Source: Flaccisagitta enflata
Lineage: Eukaryota > Chaetognatha > Sagittoidea > Aphragmophora
DNA length: 64,000 nucleotides
Reading direction: 5' to 3'
Assembly (NCBI GenBank): GCA_965153355.1
Contig: OZ231126.1
Location: forward strand, 31,186,001-31,250,000
This document shows, piece by piece, positions 24,124 through 35,082 of this stretch. Each line of letters starts with the position of its first letter. The stretch's first letter is position 1. A model generated the notes under the pieces. It ran no database searches. It was not told the DNA's origin and saw only the letters and a program-made list of their open reading frames with translations. The translations under genes and the position numbers were made by a program.

Positions 24124-24222
24124 AAGAAACCCGCACGGCAACACAATGGTAAAGCATAGGAAACCAATTTTACGCCCATTGTAACTCTATAATGTTGCCG
24201 ACTTGCCGTGCGGGTTTTCTTT
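24124..24222. mobile_element. Short hairpin element of about 100 bp
   Basis: AAACCCGCACGGCAA at 24127-24142 is inverted as TTGCCGTGCGGGTTT at 24204-24218. The spacer also shows weak pairing. It may be a very small MITE. Confidence 0.55.
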
Positions 24223-24249
24223 CCAGATACCGATCTCCGCTGGTCTCAA

Positions 24250-24875
24250 TCCCTTTTTGGGCAGCGGCCCCGAAGGGGTCGATGACCTATGCTTTCACAC
24301 ATATGGGGGATTTTCTCCTTCTTCTTCTCCTTCTTCTCCTTCTACGTCCCCCCCCTCAAATCCCAGTCTCAAGGCCCAAATTCCAGTCTCGAGGCCCAAA
24401 CCTCAGTCTTGAGGCCCAAATCCCAGCCTCAAGGCCCAAATCATAGCCTCAAGGCCTAAATCCTAGCCTGGAGGCCCAGATTTCAGTCTTGAAGCCCAAA
24501 TCTCAGCCTTAACATCAAAATCTCAGCCAAGAGGCCCAGAATCCAGCCTTGAGGCCCAAATTTCAGCCTCCAGGCTAGGATTTGGGCCTGGAGGCTGAGA
24601 TTTGGGCCTTGAGGCTGGGATTTGGGCCTCGAGACTGGGATTTGGGCCTTGAGACTGAAATTTGGGCCTTGAGACTGGGATTTGAGGGGGAGGGACAGAG
24701 AAGGAGGAGGAGGAGAAGGAGGAGGAGAAAATCCCCCATATGTGTGAAAGCATAGGTCATCGACCCCTTCGGGGCCGCTGCCCTGCTCCCCCCTCAACTT
24801 CAACCACAACCTACTTAGGCAGGGCACGGGTACCGCTGACCATCTAACGCTTTTGCGACTATTAAATAGTACGTA
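24250..24875. mobile_element. MS-family palindromic element, best-preserved copy
   Basis: The left end 'ttttgggcagcggccccgaa' runs through 'ctttcacacatatggggga' and 'ctcc' repeats. The minisatellite 'aggcccaaatcccagcctca' turns round near 24575. The mirrored end finishes 'ggggccgctgccctgctccc', followed by the tail 'gggtaccgctgaccatctaa' and 'cgcttttgcgacta' at about 24859. The same tail is at the left of the copy at 12320-12835. Frames across it are minisatellite translations. Confidence 0.88.
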
Positions 24876-25019
24876 GAGTGTATGGTTAGTTGGCTGAGGC
24901 GTTCTGAAATTTGACCATATTTGACCCTCCAGGTAGCCGCCCTACTGGGCAGGAGCCGTATGCTCAAAAAGCTCAAAAATGCAGAAAAAGTAACAGCTCG
25001 CTGAAGCGTTGTTATGGTC

Positions 25020-26225
25020 AGCGGTTCCCAAAGCCCCATTTACCTCGTTAAGTAATGTAATGTTGAGGCAATGGGGCCTATGATTCCACACAGGGCAGTT
25101 CTTCCTTCAATTGGGGTTGGAGCCAATTTTTGGGAGGGAGATTAAGATTGAGGCTTGTGGGGTCCCAATATACTGATTTAAGGCCGGAGAGGAATGATTT
25201 GAGCCTGATTTGGAGTCTAAAAGGCCTGATTTTGGGTTAGGTCAGGGTGCAAACAAAGACAAAATTTTGTTTTCAGTCAGAATAAATTGTTATAGATTAT
25301 TATCCTAGTTGGAAAAAGTTTAGAAAAGAAAAATTTTATTCTCCTGATTTATTCAAAAATATAAAAAAATAATTACAGTATAAAAAATTTCTTTTGTTTG
25401 TTCATAAAGACCAAAGTTTTCCAATAAAACATGAAAATTTCTCACAAAAATGAGAGGAAAAGTTCAGAAAGTTGTTAGGTAAAATTATAATTCTGCTTCT
25501 GAATGCAAAATTTTGCATTTCTAAACACATGGCCCTCATCTTTTGAGTCTTTAGAGAGACGCCATGTTTTTGAAATGACAATTTTAAAATCTTTATGCAA
25601 AGTTATAATTTTACCAAAAATATATCAGATTGTAAAATAAGATTTTCCTTTAAAATTACCTTTTTTTGGACGTTTATCCCTACATTTGATGGTTACTTTG
25701 GACACAAAAATGGTTTTTAATGCAAAAAAACTCTCAACATATACTAATTATTATTTTTCATTGATAAAATATTCAAATTAACACTGTCTATAATATTGCT
25801 AAAAAAACGTGTTGACTGATTAAATTTTGCCTTCGATTGCACCCCGACTTAGGGAGGCCTTATTGGGATCTGAAAGACCTGATTTCTGATCTGACAGGTC
25901 TGATCTTTGGTCTGAGAGTCCTGATCTGGGGTCTTAGCGGCCTGATTTTGGATTGGAGGGGCTTGATTCGAGGTCTGACGGCTCTAAGAAGCCTTATTTG
26001 GGGTCTTAGAGGCCAGATTTTGGGTGAGAGGGGCCGGATTTTGGGTGTGAGGGACCTGATTTGGAGTTCAAGAGGCCTTATTTGAGGCGGGTGGGGAGGG
26101 GGACGAGAAGGAAAAAACATCAGATCGGAAAAATTGCCCTGTGTGGAATCATAGGTCATCGGCCATTCCGGGGCACCTGCCCAAAAAGGGGACCGACCAA
26201 CCGACATAGCGAGCGACTAAAGATT
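25020..26225. mobile_element. MS-related modules around AT-rich DNA, with an HP-like 3' end
   Basis: 25018-25225 has 'tggtcagcggttcccaaagc', 'ctatgattccacacagggca' and a few 'ggcctgatttg' units. 25226-25830 is AT-rich with no feature I recognise. 25840-26090 is a minisatellite with units like 'gaggcctgattttgggtctg'. It ends with 'ccctgtgtggaatcataggt', 'ctgcccaaaaaggggaccg' and 'gcgagcgacta', so the HP-style terminus again follows an MS end. Confidence 0.55.
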
Positions 26226-26289
26226 GGACCGGCGCTTTATGCTTTAATTACTATAATCGAAATAGGACATGATAATCAATGATTGCATA

Positions 26290-26498
26290 GAATAAGAGGG
26301 AAAGGGAATCCTCACTCGCTGTCTGCGACTTTGAATTGGCTTGAAATTTTCTTGAGAGTGACCGTTAAACTTGAAGCTTTTGAAAAAAGATATGAGGATA
26401 AAAGTTTCAATGAATTTATGGACCATGCAAAGGAAGCAGGTTTGATGATCACAGCATTTAGTCTGCAAGACGGGGGTAATTGTAAGGATCCAATGTAA
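26290..26498 (+). CDS. Coding-like stretch, unrecognised
   Basis: A plus-strand frame of about 70 codons reads WLEIFLRVTVKLEAFEKRYE, then DKSFNEFMDHAKEAGLM, and ends GGNCKDPM with a stop. The amphipathic charged composition is protein-like and not repeat-derived. I do not recognise a family, and no clear acceptor or partner exon was found. It could be the last exon or remnant of a gene, or chance. Confidence 0.22.
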
Positions 26499-27400
26499 AA
26501 GGAAACACAACATTATTTGAAAATTGATTCAAAATAGGATAAGGTAAATAGATTGTTATATTTTTGCATATAGAAAGGATTGAGCCGTTAACTGCTTAGG
26601 GAAGGGGACGTGCATTTGTTTTGTAAGTGACATAAAATCGATGATTAAGCCAATTACTACATGGTATGGAAAACCGATGATTGAGCATTTTCCTTCTATC
26701 GTGAATTAAAATAAAATCAACAAAATACCATCGTTAAAAAGCAGTATATCCGTTATTGGCTTCCGATTTTGTTCTTGAGTTATGTTCTTGAACTTTAAAA
26801 TCAAACCAAAGCCAGAAGAAGAAACCATTAGTTAGAGATAATGTGCTCACAATTCATTGCGTCATTTGACGAAAAGCATACACAGTTGTGACTGAACAGC
26901 GAACAATGTATCAAAATAGAGATGCTGTGTCGTGAGCCTAGAGTGAAAAAAAAGAACGTTTAGAAGGATAAATTAGACCGAAAAAGAAAGGCCGTAACAG
27001 TACAAAAGGCGCTTTACGACTAAAAGAATGTTACCCAAGTCAAGGACAATTATTCATTATGTAAGGATAAATAGAACGAGTACCCACGAGGTACAATTTA
27101 GCATCTAAATACAATGATGCTACTCAATCTGCTTAAAGACGGATTTTCATCAATTTTCTTGTTTACGCTTGTAATTGTATCTATTTAAATCATTTGAAAA
27201 TCATCAACTTAAATTCACTATGTATGACGCACCAGTTCTCTCACAGGAACAGCGTTTCATGAACAATTGAACATCAATGATTGACATTGTATCTATTTCA
27301 TAAATTCCCACTCGATCAATTTCACCTTTTCAAAAGAGGGTTCTTAAGGGAGATTGATATTGTTATCGGTAATCCTGATGTTTCATATACGATTCCCAAA
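26499..27400. other. Non-coding stretch
   Basis: AT-rich. A 'catcaatgattgaca'-type phrase is the only local repetition I noticed. No supported gene. Confidence 0.4.
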
Positions 27401-27439
27401 AACAACTGTTGACGCGGTATCCTTAAAATCCTTAACACC

Positions 27440-27752
27440 GTTGTTGTTGATCTTATTGTCATTGCTGCTGTTATTGAATCTTTTTTTATTTTTATCAAAC
27501 ATTAACACAGGTAGAATGTTTTTGTTTTCGTTGTTGTTGTTGTTGTACTCGGCATATCATCTGTGATTTCCACCAACAACGCTGGAGTATGTTGATGCGG
27601 TATCATTGTTGTTGCTGTTGTTGTTGTTTGCAGATTCCGGCCCGTAAATCTCCCGATCATTTTGGAATGGTTCGATGAAAACTGCCCTTAAACATCTTCC
27701 AAAGGAACGTCTGTTGTTGTTGTTGTTGTTGTGGTTGTGGTTGTGGTTGTGG

Positions 27753-27850
<98 letters not shown>
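27440..27850. repeat. GTT-rich region ending in a (GTT)n microsatellite
   Basis: Scattered 'ttgttgttg' clusters from 27440, then (GTGGTT)n at 27730-27753 and perfect (GTT)n to 27850. Poly-Leu and poly-Asn frames are artefacts. Confidence 0.95.
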
Positions 27851-28044
27851 CAAATGGATGGGAGGAAAAAAATGTAGGAAGAGTAAATGTTTAGATTACG
27901 AAACTTATTTCTCAAAAATCTTTTTCTGAATATTCGAACATGTAAGCAGATTATTGTCCAATACTCAAAAATCATTCAAATGATAGGCTCGCGAGTAATT
28001 TGAACAAAACAAAACAAAACAGAAAAAACATTCTTTTTCTTCAC

Positions 28045-28051
<7 letters not shown>

Positions 28052-28092
<41 letters not shown>

Positions 28093-28096
28093 CGAG

Positions 28097-28150
<54 letters not shown>

Positions 28151-28245
28151 AGACAGACAGAGAGGGAGAGAGAGAGAACGTCAGGCAGAGAGGGAAAAAG
28201 AAAGTGAGAGGAGAGGAGAGACAAAACGGAAGAGAGAGATTACAA
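28052..28245. repeat. (GA)n microsatellite with GAGC interruptions
   Basis: GA runs at 28052-28148 with 'gcgagagcga' interruptions, then a degenerate purine tract to about 28245. Confidence 0.95.
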
Positions 28246-28508
28246 AAAGTAGATTCAAAAGAAAAAAAACAAAACAGAAAAGCAAAAAGGAGAAAAGTTT
28301 GATTACTCCTTAATGAAAATAACTCCGTAGCAAAAAGCTTGTATTGAATAGCGTTTATTGTTATCATAAGTCTGATTATAAATTTATATAAACCTTATGG
28401 ATAGAAATTACTTGTAGATAAAAAAATGTATGCCAAATGTATCTCAAACTAACTCTGTGTATAAGTGCTTACATCATTTCGATAAAAGAAAAGGGGCATT
28501 CTATGAAG

Positions 28509-28649
28509 AACAAGGCCAGATACACGGCTACCTTAGTCGCGTGCGGGTGGGCAGGGGAGGCGAAAAAAAGCTAAGCGTCACGGACCGACCGACAGACAGA
28601 CCGACAAACGGCAGAGCGGGTTGTAGAGTCGCGTGCACGCGACTAAAAA
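28509..28649 (+). mobile_element. HP-family element, compact copy (141 bp)
   Basis: AACAAGGCCAGATACACGG, sub-terminal TAGTCGCGTGCGGGTGGGC, a short GACCGACC run, 'agcgggttgtagagtc', hairpin GTCGCGTGCACGCGAC and TAAAA. All parts of the family are present in 141 bp. Confidence 0.9.
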
Positions 28650-29120
28650 GATTCTCTTCATCGTGATAAAAGGAGCAATCCGAATCAATGAAACTTTGCA
28701 CATTTCAAACCAAGGTCTACTCCATGAACAAGAGGTTTTAAGTCGACAGCTAGTGTGTGATATCTGATGTATAAGCAAATGAATACTGAGCCCATAAAAA
28801 TCCAGTGGTAAGAAAGTGCAAGTATCTTGTTGATCGTGATTGCTCAGAAAGTAAAAGATGCTTGACTATACCTAAATTGAGGGAGAAATGAGATCATTCC
28901 ATTAGAATTCTAATCTCGTGAGAATCTCTAGACTTGTTGAGATGGTCCATTTAAATGACTAATCTTGTGGATACATTACCCTTAACATGGTGAAAATTCA
29001 AAATTACAAATCAGTATTTGGATGTCAAATTCAGAGAATGGCGTTGTGCAAAAACAACCCTCCAGAAGAAAACAAATTACAAAATTAAAAGAAAAATAGA
29101 GAAACAAACAAAAACACCCA

Positions 29121-29157
<37 letters not shown>

Positions 29158-30300
29158 AGCATCAAATTTTTTTTGAACAGAGAAACAATCAATGAAGAAT
29201 AACGACAATCCCAAGAACAACAATCCCATGGACATATTCCAACACAAGCAAAGTACAATTTAGATCATTGGAAGAAGAAACAAAAAAGCAAGAGAAACGG
29301 CATATGTTACATTGGGTGAAAAATATGAAGTGGGTGAAATGGTGAGGAGAAAATGGGAAAAAAAAATCAATGATGCATTCTATACACTATCAAATCATGA
29401 GAGAGATAATTACTGACCAGGTTCGGGTGTGTTACTTGATTAGGTAAATGAGGTATAGCAATGATGATGATAATTACAATTTACAGACAAGGTTTTGAAT
29501 CTGACCACTTAAACGTTGGAAAGAATATGTAAACGAATCATTACTCATCATTTGAACAGGTGAAAATATATGTTAGATTGTGATTATTCTTTGTAGCACC
29601 TTCCTTGGCCAAAAAATACGCCGATACTATTATTAAAGTTGTTAAATTTTGGCCAATAGATAGATGATAGTATTATCACGTGTACACAAACCTGATAACA
29701 CCTTTTGTGAGGGAATGAGTTATACATATTCTGATAGCTACCAAACCATTCCTCAAATAATTTTCTTATCTACAGGGCATTCAATCTCATTTGACACAAA
29801 AAGAACCTATATTGCGCAAAGACTACTTGACTTTCCAGTCTGATTATTTTTCTGATGAAAGCTCTATGTTTGACGTTTTTTGTATCAAAATTTCATGGGA
29901 CTGGGTATTGTAGTTTAAGAGATATCGATATTTGAAGTGATGCAGTAAATTCAATAAAAATACTGGTTTCTCGTTGATTTCAACTAGGAAGATGTATAAG
30001 ATTCAAAGTGTTTTAAACTACAGATGCTTGATAAAAGACAAATGATAGACCCTAAAGTTAGAAAAAGCTGGGTTTTATCACAGAACATTGAACTTAGGAC
30101 AATTATTATCAAAAGTTGAGCAAGAATCTTACAAAAACTTTATCAAAGGTGTTTTTTTTTCAGTAAAAAGGAAATTAGTTGAACATGATGAGATTTCAAA
30201 GGAATTTTTTTTTCAGGTACAAAAACTAAATGAAATTATCTGCCACTCTTGACCAATCCCACATCTGTAGCTCAATGCGTTTAAAAATGAGAGCAGTTTG
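28650..30300. other. Non-coding stretch with a poly(A) run
   Basis: A run of about 35 A lies at 29120-29155. The rest is AT-rich without a coding signal. At 30236-30290 the dispersed module 'gaccaatcccacatctgtag' plus 'ctcaatgcgttt' appears. Confidence 0.45.
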
Positions 30301-30417
30301 GATAGAAAGGTGCAAACCCCAAAATCAAACAAAACCTCCAATCTCATGATGATATCTTACACTTGAAAATAGGATATCTCCTAAACTGATAGACCTAGTA
30401 CCATGAAATGTGGACAT

Positions 30418-30599
30418 AACAAGGCCGGATACACGGCCACCAGTTGCGGACGGGTGGGCAGGGGCGGAAATGCGCGTTTTCCCACTTTTCAACTCGAGCG
30501 TGACGCGACGGACCAACCAACCGACCAACCAACCAACCAACCAACCGACCGACGGACGGACAAAGCCTCTTATAGAGTTGCGTGTCCGCAACTAAAAAA
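30418..30599 (+). mobile_element. HP-family element, TTGCGGAC variant
   Basis: AACAAGGCCGGATACACGG, sub-terminal AGTTGCGGACGGGTGGGC, (CCAACCGA)n, 'gcctcttatagagttgcgtg' and hairpin GTTGCGTGTCCGCAAC with TAAAA. Compared with the common form, both the sub-terminal motif and the hairpin have changed in the same way. Confidence 0.9.
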
Positions 30600-30736
30600 C
30601 GTCATATGTAGTTCTTTTATGAGAAAAAAGAATCAAACTGTAAAGTTGATATGTTTTTGCACAGCGCACATTCTTTTCATGTCTTTGTATGTGCTTGCCT
30701 TAGAAATGTTATTCAAATTCTTGAACCATAAATGTA

Positions 30737-30972
30737 TTTTCAGTCGCGTGCTACGCGAATCTACACCCTGCTCTGTTGGTCTGTCCGTCCGTTGGTCCAT
30801 CCGTCCGTTGGTCCATCCGTCCGTCGGTCTGTCCGTTGGTCCGTCACGCTTTACTTTTTTTGGGTTTTTGCCGTTTTTGGCCTCACTGCTCCTGCCCAAA
30901 TGATCAAGTGACCTGAAATACGGCCCCTGCCCCCCCGCACGCGACTGGGGTAGCCGTGTATCCAGCCTTGTT
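30737..30972 (-). mobile_element. HP-family element, common variant
   Basis: Minus orientation. Hairpin region AGTCGCGTGCTACGCGAAT at 30742-30760 (one mismatch in the stem), (GGTCCATCCGTCC)n, 'tttttgggtttttgccg', CGCACGCGACTGG and the terminus 'atccagccttgttt'. It faces the copy at 30418-30599 across 137 bp. Confidence 0.88.
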
Positions 30973-30979
30973 TGCATAC

Positions 30980-31160
30980 AGATGAGCTTCACTCGAGCGC
31001 ATGCCAAGGGACTGGGCAAATTATGCATTTAAGTAAACCTGCCTTATACCAAAATAAAGAAATAACTACAAACTTTCTCAGGGACTGCGAGTTGTATGCC
31101 CTACAGGCAGGCATGCGGTGATAGTGGGATGCGCTCTAGCGGTGCTCCACTTTATTTGAT
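30980..31160. mobile_element. Small inverted-repeat element (GAGCGCATGCC type)
   Basis: 'gagcttcactcgagcgcatg' at about 30984 is roughly mirrored by 'gggatgcgctctagcggtgc' at 31125-31144. The interior 'gggactgggcaaattatgc' also occurs inverted in the element at 40558-40739. Confidence 0.5.
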
Positions 31161-31486
31161 GCACTTCCTGTTGGTGGAATTGTATTTGGGTTGGGCCCGA
31201 AAAGTTCATTTAGAACAACTTCTTCTGTGGCCTTTGGTTTATCATTCCGTTGTCTTTGAGGTCTTTGAAATGATTTTTTAGCTGTGATATCTACTTGGTA
31301 AATACACTTTTCTTATTCTATCAGGATATTCAACACATTCTTAGTGTTTTTCATGCTATCTATCCTAGGCCTGAATTCAATGTGTGATCACGGACCAGTG
31401 TAATATATTCTTTTACATTCGGTTTAGTATCTATCAAAAAATGATATCCCATTATGACATCACAATATGTATGAATGGGCAATTAC

Positions 31487-31599
31487 CTGTTCAGATACAG
31501 GACGCCACATCCCATGACAATCAAAATCATGAGGATTGAGCCGAGAATTATGTGTGATGTCTCCATCCCATTAGTGGTCTTCTTCTTTGGACAACGCAA
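31487..31599 (-). CDS. TPBG/WAIF-like LRR protein, transmembrane exon
   Basis: The exon is 113 nt, from acceptor 'cctgagcag' to donor AACAG|gtaatt. It reads LRCPKKKTTNGMETSHIILG, then SILMILIVMGCGVLYLNR. The Cys-Pro closes the C-terminal LRR cap, a short linker follows, then one hydrophobic helix of about 21 residues ending YLNR. Trophoblast glycoprotein has the same order and the same LYLNR at the helix end. The frame joins the preceding exon in phase 0 and leaves in phase 2. The tail exon that should complete the Arg codon was not found between here and 9.3 kb. Confidence 0.85.
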
Positions 31600-32025
31600 C
31601 TGCTCAGGATCAAGTGACAAAATGAGAAAGACAAATAAAAAGAATGGAAAGAGAAATTATGGCGCGTGATAAGGAAATTCAAATTCTGATAACAGAAAAT
31701 GGCTGAAGAACATTTGCAGCCACATCTTGTGGGGAATTAAAACTTTAAGATCGCATCAGAAGAGGCAGTTCAAAATTTGGGACGCCTCAGAACTACAATA
31801 CACCAGATTCTCACCAACATATCTAATTTGGATAAAATGCCTGATGAATGATTTATTGCTAATTACAAAATGAATAAAAAGAGCTGTGCTTTTTTCCATG
31901 CATCCCATACTTTGGCACGCTCACTGTGATCTGAGTCTTTTAGGGTGTGGAACCATTGTGACGCAACAGGCCCGTTTGTCAGTGGTCTGGGTTCGAGTGT
32001 TGAAAGCAAAAAAAAGCAGATTTAC

Positions 32026-32134
32026 CTGGCTGTGCTCCAAACTTGCTATTCTTCTTCCTTTAAGTTCATTTGGATATCCTTGTACACAATTCCAAGACGG
32101 AAAGTCGCTGAAATCAACATCTGAATTCATATAT
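32026..32134 (-). CDS. TPBG/WAIF-like LRR protein, C-terminal cap exon 2
   Basis: 109 nt; acceptor 'ttcacctgtcag', donor AGCCAG|gtaaat. It reads YMNSDVDFSDFPSWNCVQGY, then PNELKGRRIASLEHSQ. This is the second half of an LRRCT cap: a Cys followed by Y-P-x-x-[ML]-x-x-R and then, in the next exon, the closing C. TPBG has the matching 'CAYPEKM' segment. The first base completes an Arg codon begun in the exon at 33505, so the frame is continuous. Frames extending past either end are intron read-through. Confidence 0.85.
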
Positions 32135-32168
32135 CTGACAGGTGAAGGAATGAAATAAAAAAATCTAT

Positions 32169-32572
32169 TACAGAAGGAACCATTGTAAGAGATGTGGAGG
32201 GACCAAAGTTGTAGCACCCTTCCCTACTGCCCAGACCATTGCCTACCTTTTCCTACTCTGGGTAGTGGCTTATACCTTAGGGAAATACAAATTTTTACAT
32301 CTAGGCGATTTTTGAAATTTCATCAAGAACCTTTCCAAATCTCTAATTTTTCTCATTTCTGGGGGTTTCAAAAATGCCCAAATCTTAGCATAAGAACGTC
32401 AATTGTTGCGATTCTAGGAGGAGTCACAGAAAAAGCCTGGATGATAAAATTTGTTTTTACCCAATGTATAAACCGCTGCCCAAAGTAAATAAAAAGAAGC
32501 ATTAGTGTGGGCTGTAGGGGGGGTGCGACAATTTTTGGTCCCTTTACACCTCTTAAAATGGTTCCTTCTGTA
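32169..32572. mobile_element. Inverted-repeat MITE, about 405 bp, in an LRR-gene intron
   Basis: The left end ACAGAAGGAACCATTGTAAG is mirrored at the right as 'aaaatggttccttctgt', and the arms continue as 'ggagggaccaaa' against 'tttggtccctt'. ATT lies directly outside both ends, a possible 3 bp target duplication. No coding capacity. Confidence 0.7.
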
Positions 32573-32890
32573 TTTACTCGTAGTGATTTGTCATCAATGA
32601 AACTTAGTACCAAAACATAAACTAAGAAATGTCTGCAAGAAATTCACCCAAGACTGAGGCCGATTATCAAAAGTCAGAGCTAGGGGCATGGCAAACAATT
32701 AACGGACCGCAATAGTCATGTGACAAAGAAGTGCTATAGATTCTCTTATGGACAATAGCATTTACTATTGTGGCGCCTACATTCAAAAATAGAGCAAAAA
32801 AAAATGAGTTCAAGACATCTATAGAAAATCCATGCATTTTTCTTTCAGATCATTTGTCCACTTTCTCTCCCCTTTTACAGTCAGTGGACA

Positions 32891-33224
32891 AAAAACTATA
32901 GGTTAGCCCGCTAAGAAAAAATGTTTTTTTCATAGAAAAGTTCTCTATCAAAATCATGAAAATGAATAGCCCATGACAAAAATTTGACCATGGGGCTTCT
33001 ATGAAGTGTGCCCGCTCCCACCCCCATATCCTATAGGAAATGTAAAGGATTTTGGTCTGCAGGGTATTCTATCTTTTATGATGGGAAATAGAGTAAGTGG
33101 CGGGGACACTTTATAGAAGCCTCATGGCTAAATTTTGTTATAGACCATCTATTTTTATGATTTTTAATCTTCAATAAAGAACTTTTCTATGAAAAATTGT
33201 ATTTTCTTAGTGGGCTACTATAAG
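32891..33224. mobile_element. Palindromic element, about 335 bp
   Basis: 'ctataggttagcccgctaag' at the left is mirrored by 'cttagtgggctactata' at the right. Arms of about 150 bp pair well ('catagaaaagttct', 'ggggcttctatgaagtgt'), with the turn near 33055. Confidence 0.7.
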
Positions 33225-33480
33225 TATATATTTCATACTATTGACTTTGATCCAATATACTGCTCATGAACAAAATATTGTATGCAACAATCAGTCGCTC
33301 AAATTACAGCTGGCTGTAGCAAACAAAATCATATATGCAATTACTGGTTGTTAGAATTACAGCCGGCTGTAATGCTACATTACAGCTAGGTGTTATTTCA
33401 TCTTCTTGTTGTTGCATACAATATTTTGTTTGATATCAGTATATTAGATCAAAACCAATGGTATGATATATATACCTATT
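33215..33480. mobile_element. Palindromic element, about 265 bp
   Basis: The left arm 'actattgactttgatccaat' with 'aaatattgtatgcaacaa' is inverted at 33410-33465 ('ttgttgcatacaatatttt'). The centre repeats 'aattacagctggctgta' three times. It abuts or slightly overlaps the preceding palindrome. Confidence 0.65.
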
Positions 33481-33504
33481 ATGTTTTGTCCCCTGACTGT
33501 TTAC

Positions 33505-33585
33505 CTGACAGCCAAGAAACGCCTCAAAATGCAGTCGCATTTGAATTGATTGTTCTTCATGAAGACTTGTAGCTTGCTCTTTTGA
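33505..33585 (-). CDS. TPBG/WAIF-like LRR protein, C-terminal cap exon 1
   Basis: 81 nt, too short to stand out as an ORF. It lies between acceptor 'ccatggtag' and donor GTCAG|gtaaac. It reads QKSKLQVFMKNNQFKCDCIL, then RRFLAV. 'NNxxxCDC' is the hallmark opening of an LRR C-terminal cap; TPBG has V-F-L-D-N-N-P-W-V-C-D-C at this place. It enters in phase 2 from the exon at 34202 and leaves in phase 2 to the exon at 32026, and 81 is divisible by three. This confirms the exon chain. The acceptor's pyrimidine tract is formed by the (CT)n strand of the adjoining microsatellite. Confidence 0.85.
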
Positions 33586-33592
33586 CTACCAT

Positions 33593-33735
<143 letters not shown>

Positions 33736-34201
33736 GTTGTTGATTTGTTTTAGAATAGCATGACTTAACGATAAATATGACAGATTAGGGAACAGAATTT
33801 TTTTGTTTTAGCCATAAACCATCGTTTCTAACTCATTTCTTTAACCGTTGTCAGATGATGGGTATGTTTGTCAAATTTTGTTGTCTTTTTTTCTCGGCAA
33901 TTTCCAGGAGAATTTTTGCCCAAGTCACAACGTTGATTTACCTGTTGAATGACTTATTTTGCATATCTTGGTCAGAAAGGAGGTTTTTGTAATACTGTTT
34001 TGATTGAAGACCGATGTAAAAAAGTGTGAAATTTGGGGTGGAGACTTGGTTTCTGAAAAGAGAACAAGGATGAGAGATGAAAAAAAAAGACTGACACAAG
34101 CCAGACCAACGAGCAGACAGACAGACAGACCGACAGATAAAAAGACAGAAAAACATTGAATAAAACAATCTTCAGACAGACAGATAGACAGAGATGCTCA
34201 C

Positions 34202-34361
34202 CTGACGAGATTAAGAATCTTAAGTGTCTTGAGACAATTGATAGGCAGGCCATCCAAAGAAGATATCCGATTGTAAGACAAATCCAAATTTCGAATTTTG
34301 GTCATGTTGCAAAGGAAGGCATTTGATGGATACTCGTCTGCTGCTGAGCGAAGTTTGGATG
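34202..34361 (-). CDS. TPBG/WAIF-like LRR protein, distal LRR exon
   Basis: 160 nt; acceptor 'cttttatcctcag', donor GTCAG|gtgagc. It reads SKLRSAADEYPSNAFLCNMT, then KIRNLDLSYNRISSLDGLP and INCLKTLKILNLV. It contains one full canonical LRR (L-x-x-L-x-L-x-x-N) and the start of the next. The first two bases complete an Ala codon begun at the end of the exon at 46503, across a 12.1 kb intron, and the frame is kept. A longer open frame reaching 34647 is intron read-through: it passes the strong acceptor and shows no LRR pattern. Confidence 0.85.
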
Positions 34362-35082
34362 CTGAGGATAAAAGAAAAGCGAATTGACAGATTGATGAAA
34401 TGACAAAAGAGGGAAGGAAACAGTTAGGAATTGACGCAAATGGTTGGTAAGAAAGGGGATCCCTAACAAGGGCTGCGGCTTTAGATCTCGGTTCACAAAG
34501 GCATGAATAGGGACTTTGAAGCATTGTGGAAGAGAACTGCGAATTTTGATCGCAGCTTGAGGTAAGGCCTCTTGAACGTGTTCGTCGTTGGGATGCGGAA
34601 GCTGTCGAGTTTTTTGCCGCTTCAACCGCTTCCTCCTCCGCTTTCATTTTGCAATGCCAAATTGACAGTGGTCATCCGCTTACTTATCCCATGAGTCAGA
34701 GACTGAAACAGGGACTTTTTCATCAACTATCATCACTTCTCAAGACTGTAATTCAGTACAATATATCATAGAATTTGATACTCTTTAAGACTGTATTGAG
34801 ATACAATGGAAATTTGTGCCCAAACAATGGGCAAATGGACAAAGCGACGGATCAATAGCCCGAATGACCCCCATAGTATCACTTGTCAATAGTAACGCGC
34901 TATATGAGGTGGTTTTACGCGAGACATACATTCTAGATTTCTGTGTCTTTCCTCACTGTTTTATTTCCTCCTTTTATCCGGTTCATTGAACATTCCATTG
35001 GATGGTCGTCCGTTGTCATAAAAGGAAAGGCTGTGTCTTTATTTTGACCCAAAGGATTCAAAAGGTGAGAAAAATCTCAAAA
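34362..35082 (-). other. Start-side part of the 12.1 kb LRR-gene intron
   Basis: No repeat unit stands out until the tandem array. Open frames here are read-through of the intron. Confidence 0.5.

Noticed and set aside
34362-34647. N-terminal extension of the LRR frame, beginning MKAEEEAVEAAK
   Set aside because: It lies upstream of a strong acceptor at 34362-34363 and shows no LRR pattern; the exon boundary there restores the frame with the exon at 46503.
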